Virus record (IMG/VR): IMGVR_UViG_3300031957_002938
Span: 25,659-89,658 of that record
Direction: 5' to 3' (one strand)
Length of the DNA: 64,000 bases
Source of the DNA: a virus
The notes under the pieces were generated by a model, which was not told the DNA's origin, did not search any database, and saw only the letters and a program-made list of their open reading frames with translations. Of this stretch, positions 20,288 to 27,360 are shown piece by piece. The translations under genes were made by a program, and so were the position numbers. The stretch's first letter is position 1. Each line of letters starts with the position of its first letter.

Positions 20288-20500
20288 TTACAAACGGCGA
20301 TTGAATAAATCTATATTCTTAGCGTTGGAATACTTGTTATTATATTCTACTAGTTCTTTTACTCTGTATATCTCCCCTAGAGTCTCTTTAGTCCTACCAG
20401 AATTGTCTACCTGACGTAGTGCTATGAGATCTGCTTCAGCAGATGATAGGACGTTGAAAAGCTCTCTGATAAGCTCATCGGGGGATTGATACTCACTCAT
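20288..20500 (-). CDS. Hypothetical protein (70 aa)
   Basis: A helical acidic protein (MSEYQSPDELIRELFNVLSS, then AEADLIALRQVDNSGRTKE), probably a two-helix bundle. It is the last gene of the leftward operon that starts with the basic protein at 22733 and includes the RuvB-like ATPase. It is separated by 12 bases from the preceding gene. The family is not recognised. Confidence 0.7.
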   Translation of the reverse strand: MSEYQSPDELIRELFNVLSSAEADLIALRQVDNSGRTKETLGEIYRVKELVEYNNKYSNAKNIDLFNRRL

Positions 20501-20512
20501 TGTCGATCTGAA

Positions 20513-20815
20513 TTAATCATTAATAAGAATAATAATCTTACCCCGATTCTTTTTGAGTGTTACTGTATCTCCTGCCTCTGCTTGATGTTTTAGCTTGGTA
20601 ATAGAGATTCTCTTATCTCCTCTGGTCTTAGCCTTATAGAAGGTCACCTTGGCTTCTGTCCCATCAGGATACTTACCCGATACTAGATGCTTGGCTCCAC
20701 TCTCTGCTTCTGAATAATCAAAAGAGAATTGCTTGGCTAGTTCACAAACTGATTTGTTTGCGTCTATGATGCTCTTGTTGAGCATGGTGTCTGTTATGTT
20801 AATGGTTGCTTTCAT
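20513..20815 (-). CDS. Hypothetical protein (100 aa)
   Basis: The product starts MKATINITDTMLNKSIIDAN and has a beta-rich middle and end (GTEAKVTFYKAKTRGDKR, DTVTLKKNRGKIIILIND). Many Lys/Arg in the second half could bind nucleic acid. It lies 3 bases after the preceding gene in the RuvB-like operon. No family assignment can be made. Confidence 0.7.
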   Translation of the reverse strand: MKATINITDTMLNKSIIDANKSVCELAKQFSFDYSEAESGAKHLVSGKYPDGTEAKVTFYKAKTRGDKRISITKLKHQAEAGDTVTLKKNRGKIIILIND

Positions 20816-20818
20816 AAA

Positions 20819-21094
20819 TTAATTAATCTCGTAAACTGATGTTATTGTCTCTATCTCATGATCTGGGTTGTCACTGCCATCCCAAGTCTTTCCTACTAAA
20901 TCGTTATCTTCTGACAACTCTTCTTTCTCGAAGTAATAAGAAATAGTGCCATCCATAGCAACTAAATCTAAATCTTCTACTTTATCGTGGTCGAAGTTCT
21001 TAATGTCTTCTGAAAATTTATCATCCCCCAACCAACAAACAGTTGTAGCATATCCTGTCTTATCTATTACTGTGATTATCTTGCTCTTCTGCAT
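20819..21094 (-). CDS. Hypothetical acidic protein (91 aa)
   Basis: An acidic protein (MQKSKIITVIDKTGYATTVC, then DDKFSEDIKNFDHDKVEDLD) with several beta strands. The start overlaps the end of the upstream gene by 35 bases; no later Met allows a shorter overlap near the N-terminus. It belongs to the RuvB-like operon. Function is unknown. Confidence 0.65.
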   Translation of the reverse strand: MQKSKIITVIDKTGYATTVCWLGDDKFSEDIKNFDHDKVEDLDLVAMDGTISYYFEKEELSEDNDLVGKTWDGSDNPDHEIETITSVYEIN

Positions 21095-21251
21095 TTTCTG
21101 TTTCTATGTTACTATCTGCTAGTATCTGGTCTTCTGTCCCTAACAATTCTGTGAGAACTAGGCTTTCTGCCCTGTTACAAGCATCTGTATTGTTTCCTGC
21201 TACCACTCGCACATCTTGAGTTACGGTGACTTTTACTGTATACCATTTCAT
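21060..21251 (-). CDS. Hypothetical protein (63 aa)
   Basis: A small protein, MKWYTVKVTVTQDVRVVAGN, followed by NTDACNRAESLVLTELLGTE, resembling the short beta-alpha domains seen in phage proteins that start with a K-W/Y-x-V-K-V-T-V strand. The stop of the metallopeptidase-like gene overlaps its start (ATGA). Function is unknown. Confidence 0.65.
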   Translation of the reverse strand: MKWYTVKVTVTQDVRVVAGNNTDACNRAESLVLTELLGTEDQILADSNIETENAEEQDNHSNR

Positions 21252-21568
21252 TTGCCGCTAATATACCTCTTGTATTCTGCTTTGACAAGTGGAATAACCA
21301 TATAATCCACAATTCTTACTAAAGCCTCTTCTGTATTATCGCAGTCGAGAATGTTAGATAAACCGCCGACTCCTAAAGCTGCATGATGAGCTTCATGAAT
21401 CAAAGTATCTAACTGCTCCTCTGGACTAAGACCTTTTCTGATTGCAATAACCCTCTTATCAAAATCCATTTGCCCGAAATCATCCATCTCTTTGAAGACA
21501 ACTTTGAACTTCATCCCTCCCACGGTTATCGTGGAAGGGGGCTTGTAAATCTTTTTTCTTTGGGCCAT
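21248..21568 (-). CDS. Small HExxH metallopeptidase-like protein (106 aa)
   Basis: The motif QLDTLIHEAHHAALGVGG holds HExxH with an extra His, and a downstream Glu (NTEEALVRIVDYM) could be the third ligand, as in small zincin-like phage proteins. The upstream strand VVFKEMDDFGQMDFDKRVIA fits the family's edge strand. The gene shares a base with the RuvB-like gene (stop/start overlap) and so is coupled to it. The substrate is unknown. It is the second HExxH protein in this window, unrelated in sequence to the SprT-like one. Confidence 0.7.
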   Translation of the reverse strand: MAQRKKIYKPPSTITVGGMKFKVVFKEMDDFGQMDFDKRVIAIRKGLSPEEQLDTLIHEAHHAALGVGGLSNILDCDNTEEALVRIVDYMVIPLVKAEYKRYISGK

Positions 21569-22491
21569 TATCCTATCTTTTCTAATGCTTTAATTCCTTT
21601 ACCTGTAATCTCTCTCTTGCCATCGATTCTCATAAACCCATTCTTCAAGAGAAACACTTCTGAATCTTTTTGTAATGCGGTTCTAGACATACCAGTAACA
21701 GCAGATAACATCTGCAAGGTGCAAGCTCCACGCTCTTTCAAGATTCGCATCACTTGTAGCTCGGTGTTATTGATACCATATGGCATAATACCTAGCAAGT
21801 CACATAGATTATCCCACTCTTTTTTGCCGAATCTGGATTTGTTATTAACTTCGGCCCATGCACTGATCTCTAATGCTCTCTTGATAGCAGACCGTGCATT
21901 ACCTCGAACTGTTTGGCAGACTTCTTTAAGAACATTACCCTCGAACTTAATCCAGTCTAATTTTCTTTGCAGTATGCCACCCAACTGATCTGCGGTATAA
22001 GGTTCAAAATCAAGTTGAGTAAGGCGATCTTTAAATGGTGGGAACAATTTATCAAGCTCTGTAGTAGCGAATAGAAAAGTCTGACGCTCGAACTCGAAGA
22101 ATAAGGTAGATTCACCGAACTCAAACCTCTTGGTCTTCGCTCCCTCTACGTTAAATATTGTAAGGAATGCCATCTCAAGATCTTTGGGTAGTGAGTGACA
22201 CTCATCCAAAAGAATGGTAACGTCCTTATCTAAAATAGCAGGAATAAAAATTTGTTCAAAGAACTGCTCTGCATTACGAATGGTAGAACAATTAATTTCA
22301 ATCATTGGCTTCTGTAGAGACTTAGCAAAAGATTTCGCAAACTCTGTCTTGCCCAATCCTTTAGCTCCATTAAAAACAATAAAAGGAAGCGTTCCTGTAG
22401 CTTTCTTTGCTCTGCTGTAAAACTTGAGACGCTTTTTAAGTGTCTCCTGTCCAATCAGCCCATCAAACATATCAGTGGTATTGCTCATCAA
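21568..22491 (-). CDS. RuvB-like AAA+ ATPase (307 aa)
   Basis: Walker A FNGAKGLGKTEFAKS (about residues 40-54), Walker B VTILLDECHSLPKDLE (about 91-106), sensor 1 FLFATTELDKLFPPF and a sensor-2 region with RSAIKRALE follow the RuvB pattern, and the last 75 residues (VMRILKERGACTLQMLSAV and onward) look like the RuvB winged helix. RuvB drives Holliday junction branch migration with RuvA and RuvC; neither is recognisable here. The protein may work alone in replication or use host partners. The start may be Met 1 or Met 2. The preceding basic protein gene overlaps by 4 bases. Confidence 0.85.
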   Translation of the reverse strand: MMSNTTDMFDGLIGQETLKKRLKFYSRAKKATGTLPFIVFNGAKGLGKTEFAKSFAKSLQKPMIEINCSTIRNAEQFFEQIFIPAILDKDVTILLDECHSLPKDLEMAFLTIFNVEGAKTKRFEFGESTLFFEFERQTFLFATTELDKLFPPFKDRLTQLDFEPYTADQLGGILQRKLDWIKFEGNVLKEVCQTVRGNARSAIKRALEISAWAEVNNKSRFGKKEWDNLCDLLGIMPYGINNTELQVMRILKERGACTLQMLSAVTGMSRTALQKDSEVFLLKNGFMRIDGKREITGKGIKALEKIG

Positions 22492-22733
22492 TCAAATGTG
22501 TTTACGGTAAATTCGATTCTCTCTTCGGTTTCTTCTTTTTTAGCGGGAGCAGGATCGATTGTCAAGGCTTCTTGTGCTTCGATTACATCTTCCAGCCAAC
22601 GCTTGGATACTACAATGGTCGCTTGATTGGTCATGCCTACATCACGCAAACGATCAGACAAGTCTTTAAGTCTGATCTTAGTGAATGAAGTAGAACCTTT
22701 CTTGCGTCCTCTTTTCTTTGGTGTTTCGCTCAT
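22488..22733 (-). CDS. Basic protein with AT-hook-like N-terminus (81 aa)
   Basis: The N-terminus PKKRGRKKGSTSF resembles an AT-hook, suited to minor-groove DNA contact. The middle (LSDRLRDVGMTNQATIVVSK) may form a small helical domain, and the C-terminus is acidic (KKEETEERIEF). It overlaps the RuvB-like gene by 4 bases and heads the operon behind its own promoter. It may bind DNA on behalf of the ATPase; this is an inference from position. Confidence 0.7.
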   Translation of the reverse strand: MSETPKKRGRKKGSTSFTKIRLKDLSDRLRDVGMTNQATIVVSKRWLEDVIEAQEALTIDPAPAKKEETEERIEFTVNTFD

Positions 22734-22742
22734 ATGTTGGGT

Positions 22743-22770
22743 ATTATATATGGGTCAGAACCAAGCGCAA
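22743..22770 (-). promoter_or_regulatory. Promoter of the RuvB-like operon
   Basis: Minus strand: -35 TTGCGC (22765-22770), 16-base spacer, -10 TATAAT (22743-22748), 9 bases to the ATG at 22733. It is of the early type. Confidence 0.8.
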
Positions 22771-22807
22771 GTCTTTTTTTTCATTTAAATTAATTTTTTT
22801 TCTATAA

Positions 22808-22813
22808 GTGTAA
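22808..22813 (+). promoter_or_regulatory. GTGTAA late-type element
   Basis: GTGTAA followed by TTAATAGT and the ATG at 22822 (8 bases). The gene is isolated and opposite in direction to all its neighbours, so it must have its own promoter. Confidence 0.55.
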
Positions 22814-22821
22814 TTAATAGT

Positions 22822-23154
22822 ATGACTCTCATTGTAGTTTCCCAACTCACAACAAAGGAAGGACTATACTTTAGATATCTGACAAGTGCTATAAAATTAC
22901 ACTATAATATGGACGTAATTGTAGAGGCACAAAAAGCACAAATAGATCATTATTATTCGTTATTAAAAAAAAGAGGTCTATATGATTTTGTATCAGAGAT
23001 TGTGACCCCAGAGATGAGAGAGGAAGGAATTAGACTTGATACGGAGATGAATTATCCACTCACCGTAACGACACAGAAAATAAACGTAATTAACGTTTCA
23101 GGTTTAATTACTTCCATAAATAATCTTTATCAAATTAAAAATAATTTTAATTAA
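22822..23154 (+). CDS. Isolated rightward hypothetical protein (110 aa)
   Basis: The product begins MTLIVVSQLTTKEGLYFRYL and has a hydrophobic first strand, a long helix (NMDVIVEAQKAQIDHYYSLL) and a C-terminus with LTVTTQKINVINVSGLITS. The alpha/beta pattern with LKKRGLYDFVSEIVTP recalls phage HAD-like or nucleotidase-like small proteins, but the catalytic Asp motif is not seen. The GTGTAA element 8 bases upstream suggests late expression. Function is unknown. Confidence 0.7.
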   Translation: MTLIVVSQLTTKEGLYFRYLTSAIKLHYNMDVIVEAQKAQIDHYYSLLKKRGLYDFVSEIVTPEMREEGIRLDTEMNYPLTVTTQKINVINVSGLITSINNLYQIKNNFN

Positions 23155-23216
23155 TTTTAATTGTTTTTAAATAATTTTAATTCTTTTATTTGAAAAAAAA
23201 TCATTCGATCTGGGAC

Positions 23217-23705
23217 TTATTTGGCGCAAGATGATTCGATCTGGGAAATAAACCAAGAAGGGGTTTCTCTTTTACTCCATTTAGCGAAGTAAGCTTTCTC
23301 TCCATTGTAATAAGAGCGGTAAGCTGTAACAGAGCATTCGTTTTTGTATTCATCTGGCATTGCTTGAGCGAACTTAGTCAGACCTATGCGTGGTAGATCT
23401 AATTTGTGGTAGTTACACCCACACCAGTGGATAGCTTCTAGAGATTTATGCACCTTACTGTAGCGTCTAGTATACTCTTGGCACATGGCGTAAGCGTGAG
23501 AAAGTAGCCATTCGTAATTTTCTTCGGATTCTCTTGCCCATTTAGTGCATGGATGATTGTAGAATGCTCTTTTGTATGGAGCATCTCCCTTGGGGAAGAC
23601 AGCGCAAAGCATTTGGGCTGACTCAAGAATCATTTTTACTACATGTTTATCGCACAATTGTTGTGCGGCTATCTTGGGGTCGGTATCTACTGCGAATATA
23701 TTCAT
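23217..23705 (-). CDS. Pyrimidine-dimer glycosylase-like phage protein (162 aa)
   Basis: The sequence MNIFAVDTDPKIAAQQLCDK, then VVKMILESAQMLCAVFPKG and YNHPCTKWARESEENYEWLL, matches a widespread phage family annotated as pyrimidine dimer DNA glycosylase-like (Pyr_excise). Conserved His, Cys and Trp residues are visible (NHPCTKWA). Such enzymes would repair UV damage, useful in sunlit water; activity has not been shown for most members. It is the last gene of the long leftward operon from 27699. Confidence 0.7.
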   Translation of the reverse strand: MNIFAVDTDPKIAAQQLCDKHVVKMILESAQMLCAVFPKGDAPYKRAFYNHPCTKWARESEENYEWLLSHAYAMCQEYTRRYSKVHKSLEAIHWCGCNYHKLDLPRIGLTKFAQAMPDEYKNECSVTAYRSYYNGEKAYFAKWSKRETPSWFISQIESSCAK

Positions 23706-23708
23706 GTT

Positions 23709-24425
23709 TCAGACACTGTGTCCGAGAAAACGGAGAAGATCAAGATATTTTTTTGATTCCTCATCTCTTATATCATGATCACCAGCCATATGAAAGACAT
23801 ATGGTAAAGCTTTCAATTTAGCTAGTATCTCGCGCTCACTGACATTGTAATGCTGAAGCTCTAAATAAGGAATAAGTTTTGTTATGCTATTTACATTATC
23901 TACATCGTCTTGATAAAAACCTCTGACAAGAGCTTGGTCTTCAATCCAGTTCATTTTAGGACACAATAAACTTTTCCATTTTCTTTTTCCGCAATATTTA
24001 TCTTTTAGTTCATCTGAAAAAGACCATTTCTTTAAAATCTCCACGACCCTCTGTGTATTTTTGAAAATAGCAACGCCTGTATTTATTGCAGGGGGATTGA
24101 TTTTAGAATCGTCCTCGCCAAACATAATTTCTTTTTTATACTTTTTAATTATTTTAGTTATAGGAGGAGACATATTATAAAAAAAAGCATCAGCATCTAC
24201 CCATACTATGTAATCATAATCATTTATGTATTCAAGTATGAACGGATATCTCTCCCAATGACCGCTTCTAGGTTCTCCCTTCCAAGCAGAAGATGTATAA
24301 TACTTCTTAGAAGATTTTATTAAATCATATCCATATTTGTCGCAATAAACTTTATTTATTTTATGGCAGTTATCTCCATAAGATTTAAATTTTCCGTCAT
24401 ACCACATTAAAAAAGCGATCTTCAT
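23709..24425 (-). CDS. Glycosyltransferase, GT34-like (238 aa)
   Basis: The motif YDYIVWVDADAFFYNMSPP carries the D-x-D metal site, followed by NTGVAIFKNTQRVVEIL and WIEDQALVRGFY, the typical order of galactosyltransferase family 34 (MNN10/GMA12-like). The start at 24425 overlaps the previous stop (TAATG). It probably moves a sugar from a nucleotide sugar to DNA bases, virion proteins or host surface glycans; the target cannot be told from the sequence. It lies with repair and nucleotide-metabolism genes, so DNA modification deserves consideration. Confidence 0.75.
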   Translation of the reverse strand: MKIAFLMWYDGKFKSYGDNCHKINKVYCDKYGYDLIKSSKKYYTSSAWKGEPRSGHWERYPFILEYINDYDYIVWVDADAFFYNMSPPITKIIKKYKKEIMFGEDDSKINPPAINTGVAIFKNTQRVVEILKKWSFSDELKDKYCGKRKWKSLLCPKMNWIEDQALVRGFYQDDVDNVNSITKLIPYLELQHYNVSEREILAKLKALPYVFHMAGDHDIRDEESKKYLDLLRFLGHSV

Positions 24426-24580
24426 TACCAATTCTTTATAATATTAGCTACAATAAATAAATTACAGACGACAGCTTGAAGGATAATTACAGTTCTAATG
24501 AAAGCTACACAATCAGCTTCATGATTTTTTCCCTGTTTTTCTCCTAATGCTTTTGCCCACAATCTCCAAACATTTTTCAT
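24425..24580 (-). CDS. Small membrane protein (51 aa)
   Basis: A short frame linked at both ends by overlapping codons: its ATG overlaps the stop of the DUF1599 gene (ATGA) and its TAA overlaps the ATG of the glycosyltransferase. The product MKNVWRLWAKALGEKQGKNH is followed by one transmembrane helix (FIRTVIILQAVVCNLFIVAN). It may anchor the glycosyltransferase or act alone; there is no functional motif. Confidence 0.65.
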   Translation of the reverse strand: MKNVWRLWAKALGEKQGKNHEADCVAFIRTVIILQAVVCNLFIVANIIKNW

Positions 24581-25035
24581 GGCATATCTCCCTCTCCGAC
24601 AGAGTAAGTCTGCTTATAGTGAAGACCTTCGTTACCGTTTTGTCCGATAACATTCATACGCTTTTCCGCTTGGATCTCTTCTTTTCCAGTTGGTAATTTG
24701 GAAACTGGTCGTTCGATCTGGGATCTTTCTTCCATCAACATCGCTTTAGCTAATATCGCGTAATTTACGATATCATCGCAAGCGTCCTCCACTGTCTCAT
24801 TTGGAACAGATAGTTCTTTATCGTTAGTGAACGAACGGATTCTCTGCACCTTATCTATAACACGCAAGAGTAAACCCTGCACAGGATGGATGTTAAGGAT
24901 TTTGGATGAATTAAAATTAGCGAATATATCTGTGGCAGTTTTGCCTCCAGTGTAATCATTATTTTTCTTAAGCATGATGTCCCTACAAGATTTGCAAGTG
25001 TCATCGTGGAGTTGGAGTAGTTCTTTACTGTTCAT
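24577..25035 (-). CDS. DUF1599-like protein (152 aa)
   Basis: The segment LKKNNDYTGG, FANF, then LLLRVIDKVQRIRSF and VEDACDDIVNYAILAKAML match the DUF1599 family (nucleotide modification associated domain), common in phages. The conserved D-K and acidic residues suggest a nucleotide-related function like that of MazG/dUTPase-type helical enzymes, but the reaction is unproven. The C-terminal 40 residues are variable. It is in the same operon as a MazG-like protein and a glycosyltransferase, which would fit base modification or nucleotide control. Confidence 0.75.
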   Translation of the reverse strand: MNSKELLQLHDDTCKSCRDIMLKKNNDYTGGKTATDIFANFNSSKILNIHPVQGLLLRVIDKVQRIRSFTNDKELSVPNETVEDACDDIVNYAILAKAMLMEERSQIERPVSKLPTGKEEIQAEKRMNVIGQNGNEGLHYKQTYSVGEGDMP

Positions 25036-25069
25036 TTTGATATTTTTTTATGGAAGGTAAATAAACATG

Positions 25070-25207
25070 TTATTTCGATTCCCTTTCTGCTTCTTTTAAA
25101 AATTTATCCAACTCTTCTTCAGTGGGATAACGCATCTCGTCTTTCATTCCCTCGGGAATTTGACCAAGCCAGCAAATACTTTTTTCTTTTTCTGGTTTAT
25201 GTTTCAT
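25070..25207 (-). CDS. Small charged protein (45 aa)
   Basis: The ATG at 25207 overlaps the stop of the endonuclease VII-like gene (ATGA), which supports translation. The product, MKHKPEKEKSICWLGQIPEG then MKDEMRYPTEEELDKFLKEA, is charged, with one C-terminal amphipathic helix. Function is unknown. Confidence 0.55.
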   Translation of the reverse strand: MKHKPEKEKSICWLGQIPEGMKDEMRYPTEEELDKFLKEAERESK

Positions 25208-25617
25208 TGTTTAAGATATTCTATTGCTTTTTTAAGTAAATTAACATCGTCTTTAAAACACCCAATCGCACGATTACATGGATGGCAAAGCCAACCTCTG
25301 GCCTTATCTGTTAAATGGCAATGATCTAAAACCCAAGCGCCCAACTTTAACCCTCCTTTTCCTACGACATCCCCTTCACTTCCCCCACAAATAGGACAGC
25401 GGTGATCGGGTGAGGGAGGAGGTGTTATTTGTTTTAAACGCTCTCGGACATGAGCTAGTTCATTATTACATTTTCTGCACTCTGGTCGATAATAGTTTGC
25501 TCCTCCATGCATCGAAAAGCTATCAATAGGTAGAACCTTGTGACATTTATTGCACTGGCGAGTTTCTACTCCTTTAGGTATCGAATAAATTTCTCCAAAT
25601 AATTCTGTTTGGATCAT
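25204..25617 (-). CDS. Recombination endonuclease VII-like HNH nuclease (137 aa)
   Basis: Cys pairs at RQCNKCHKVLP and PECRKCNNEL form one zinc site, and HRCPICGG with WLCHPCNRAIGCF another. The active-site segment WVLDHCHLTDKARGWLCHPC matches endonuclease VII (D-H-C/D-H ... G-L-C-x-x-C-N). These enzymes cut branched DNA such as Holliday junctions. With the ERCC4-type nuclease at 6751 and the RuvB-like ATPase, it gives the phage a set of branch-processing proteins. It could also be a homing-type HNH, but its operon position argues for a resident function. Confidence 0.85.
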   Translation of the reverse strand: MIQTELFGEIYSIPKGVETRQCNKCHKVLPIDSFSMHGGANYYRPECRKCNNELAHVRERLKQITPPPSPDHRCPICGGSEGDVVGKGGLKLGAWVLDHCHLTDKARGWLCHPCNRAIGCFKDDVNLLKKAIEYLKQ

Positions 25618-25922
25618 TCAATTGGTTTCCTAGCTAAATGCGTAGAAGAAATATTATATTCTTCTGAATGTTTACTTCCTTTAGCTATCGAGGTAAAGGT
25701 AAGACTGTCTTGGGGTGCAGCAGGACCACCATAACCGCTATCTTCATCGATCATGTTAAGCATTTTCTCCAGTTGATACTTAGTGAGAGTGACTTTGACT
25801 GGAATTTCTTTTTGTTTGTTGTAAGTCACCACTAATTCTTCATTAAGAATGATTTTATCTTTTTTGAGATAAATTAAACTGGCGGCGGTTACAATTCCCA
25901 CGGATAATAATATGTATTTCAT
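25614..25922 (-). CDS. Membrane-anchored hypothetical protein (102 aa)
   Basis: The N-terminus MKYILLSVGIVTAASLIYLK is a signal anchor or transmembrane helix, followed by a probable extracytoplasmic domain (ELVVTYNKQKEIPVKVTLT) and a low-complexity end. It overlaps both neighbours by 1-4 bases. Its pairing with the next membrane protein (25922) suggests that they act together. Function is unknown. Confidence 0.7.
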   Translation of the reverse strand: MKYILLSVGIVTAASLIYLKKDKIILNEELVVTYNKQKEIPVKVTLTKYQLEKMLNMIDEDSGYGGPAAPQDSLTFTSIAKGSKHSEEYNISSTHLARKPIE

Positions 25923-26401
25923 TACTCTACTAGTAGTTGGAATATTTGTTCGTCTGTATATTTGTCAGGATTATTAGAAGCGTCAATCAATAAGTCTGTA
26001 TGATTTAATAGCTCCTGTCTAATTTGGCCATAAGTTTTAGAATCAAGAACTAATTCTCTTGTTTTTAGATCATAAACATATAAGTCTTCATGGAATCTCG
26101 TATACTCATTTAGATAATCTAAAACATCTTCTATTGTAGGGAGGACTTCTAGCTGCTCATCATCATATGAATTCTGTATTCTTATTTCATATTTGAATGT
26201 TACCTCTGTGACATCTGGCTCACCTTCTTCTAAAGGGTGAACCTCTGGAGCCATAACTTCGACTTTGATTTTTGGTTTTAAAACTTCATCTGTTTCAAAC
26301 TCTGTGTCTACAAAAAACAAAAAGATTTGAATGAATACGAATACGAGTAAACCGAATACAAGTCCACCTACTAAAGCTTTTATTAAATCTTTTTTAGACA
26401 T
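25922..26401 (-). CDS. Membrane protein with acidic periplasmic domain (159 aa)
   Basis: One strong transmembrane helix (LVGGLVFGLLVFVFIQIFLF, residues about 11-30) is preceded by a basic start (MSKKDLIK) and followed by a long acidic soluble domain (EVHPLEEGEPDVTEVTFKYE). The expected orientation is N-in, C-out. It shares one base with the following gene. No family is recognised. Confidence 0.7.
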   Translation of the reverse strand: MSKKDLIKALVGGLVFGLLVFVFIQIFLFFVDTEFETDEVLKPKIKVEVMAPEVHPLEEGEPDVTEVTFKYEIRIQNSYDDEQLEVLPTIEDVLDYLNEYTRFHEDLYVYDLKTRELVLDSKTYGQIRQELLNHTDLLIDASNNPDKYTDEQIFQLLVE

Positions 26402-26711
26402 CTTTTACAAATTTTCCGTCAACCATCTTGCCAGTTCTATCTTTAATTTCGTTGTATGCTTGCTCCAGACAAGTAGTAGGATCAAGATCCATCATTTTGG
26501 CAGCAATGATAATAGTAACAAGCATATCGCCAATACCATCAGCTATTTCAGTATGATCACCGCCATGAAAATCATTCTTTACTGCCTCTATTGTTTCATT
26601 CAACTCTTCTTGAGTCTTATCTAATTGAGCCAAAGGATCTCCACCATTGAAAATACCTCTCTCTTCTGCCCATTTTATGACATACAAACTTAATTCGTAA
26701 AACGATTTCAT
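26394..26711 (-). CDS. MazG-like nucleotide pyrophosphohydrolase (105 aa)
   Basis: The acidic helices KTQEELNETIEAV and EIADGIGDMLVTIIIAAKM provide the E-x-x-E and E-x-x-D metal-binding pairs of the MazG/all-alpha NTP pyrophosphatase family, and the end CLEQAYNEIKDRTGKMVDGK is typical of phage members. MazG-type enzymes hydrolyse (d)NTPs or alarmones; phage forms prefer dNTPs. It may tune nucleotide pools together with the DUF1599 protein. Confidence 0.85.
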   Translation of the reverse strand: MKSFYELSLYVIKWAEERGIFNGGDPLAQLDKTQEELNETIEAVKNDFHGGDHTEIADGIGDMLVTIIIAAKMMDLDPTTCLEQAYNEIKDRTGKMVDGKFVKDV

Positions 26712-27013
26712 TAGTTATTATTATTGTTGTTCTTTTTTTGTTCCATTCTTCGGATATGTTTATCCCAAATAGATTCTTCTTGAGCGGGGACTTGAAAATC
26801 GGCACGTTTAAAGTCTTTGGAGACACCAAAAATTTTCTGTAACCTTCTGACCCGAGACGCTTCTACAGACTGCTTGTAAATTTGCAAGGGAAATGTGACA
26901 AGAGAATTAAAAAAAGCACAAAGCCCAATAAATACTGCCAAAAGCAAACCCACTGTCAATCCTGCCACTAAGCTAAATAAGCCATATAAAAAGTTTCTGT
27001 AATTAAATTTCAT
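26711..27013 (-). CDS. Membrane protein (100 aa)
   Basis: The start at 27013 (MKFNYRNFLYGLFSLVAGLT) overlaps the upstream stop by 11 bases; an ATG further upstream is less likely. One or two transmembrane helices (LFSLVAGLTVGLLLAVFIGL, CAFFNSLVTFPLQI) are followed by a basic cytoplasmic part ending in a run of six Asn. The poly-Asn tail is encoded by a repeated AAT/AAC tract. Function is unknown. Confidence 0.65.
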   Translation of the reverse strand: MKFNYRNFLYGLFSLVAGLTVGLLLAVFIGLCAFFNSLVTFPLQIYKQSVEASRVRRLQKIFGVSKDFKRADFQVPAQEESIWDKHIRRMEQKKNNNNNN

Positions 27014-27227
27014 AAACAACTGTGTAGTTATCAGGTTTGATGCCAACAACATTGAACTCAATGTATTCAGCAGCTTCGTCTACACTCATGCCAGACTTAG
27101 AAAAATAGTCAAGCATTTTTTTATGAGAATAAACAAGAAACCCTCTTTGATCGTTGCCAATGATACAATCATCTAGACCATCAAACTTTATTGCCTCTTC
27201 ACATAAGGCTAATTCGTCTATCTCCAT
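27003..27227 (-). CDS. Hypothetical acidic protein (74 aa)
   Basis: The protein (MEIDELALCEEAIKFDGLDD, then CIIGNDQRGFLVYSHKKMLD, FSKSGMSVDEAAEYIEFNVV) resembles a small conserved phage family starting with acidic residues and ending in a D-x-x-x-E-x-x-x-F-N helix-strand. I have no function for it. It is preceded by a 110-base A/T-rich stretch that carries inverted repeats. Confidence 0.7.
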   Translation of the reverse strand: MEIDELALCEEAIKFDGLDDCIIGNDQRGFLVYSHKKMLDYFSKSGMSVDEAAEYIEFNVVGIKPDNYTVVYEI

Positions 27228-27297
27228 ATAAAATAATTAGATAAAATATAAAAAGAATACAATAAAAAAAGCAAATAAATAAAGGCTTCTATTCTAG

Positions 27298-27360
27298 ACA
27301 TGTCGATTTTAACGTTAACGTTCGACATGTATTACATTCATGCGTTCACATTCGACGCAT
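27298..27360. promoter_or_regulatory. Two inverted repeats, possible operator or processing site
   Basis: ACATGTCGA (27298-27306) pairs with TCGACATGT (27322-27330) around a central AACGTTAACGTT. Next to it ATGCGT/ACGCAT (27340-27360) forms a second hairpin over the end of the 77-residue gene. Both share the core TTCGAC. They lie between two genes of the leftward operon and could bind a dimeric regulator or form an RNA structure that limits read-through. Confidence 0.4.

Noticed and set aside
21470-21988. 172-residue rightward frame opposite the RuvB-like and HExxH genes
   Set aside because: Both genes beneath it have clear motifs; the antisense product shows no motif and no start signal.
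23202-23245. Direct repeat TTCGATCTGGGA around the stop codon at 23217, with a third copy near 24711
   Set aside because: The copies are short and two encode the same S-Q-I-E residues; no palindrome or other signal supports a site.
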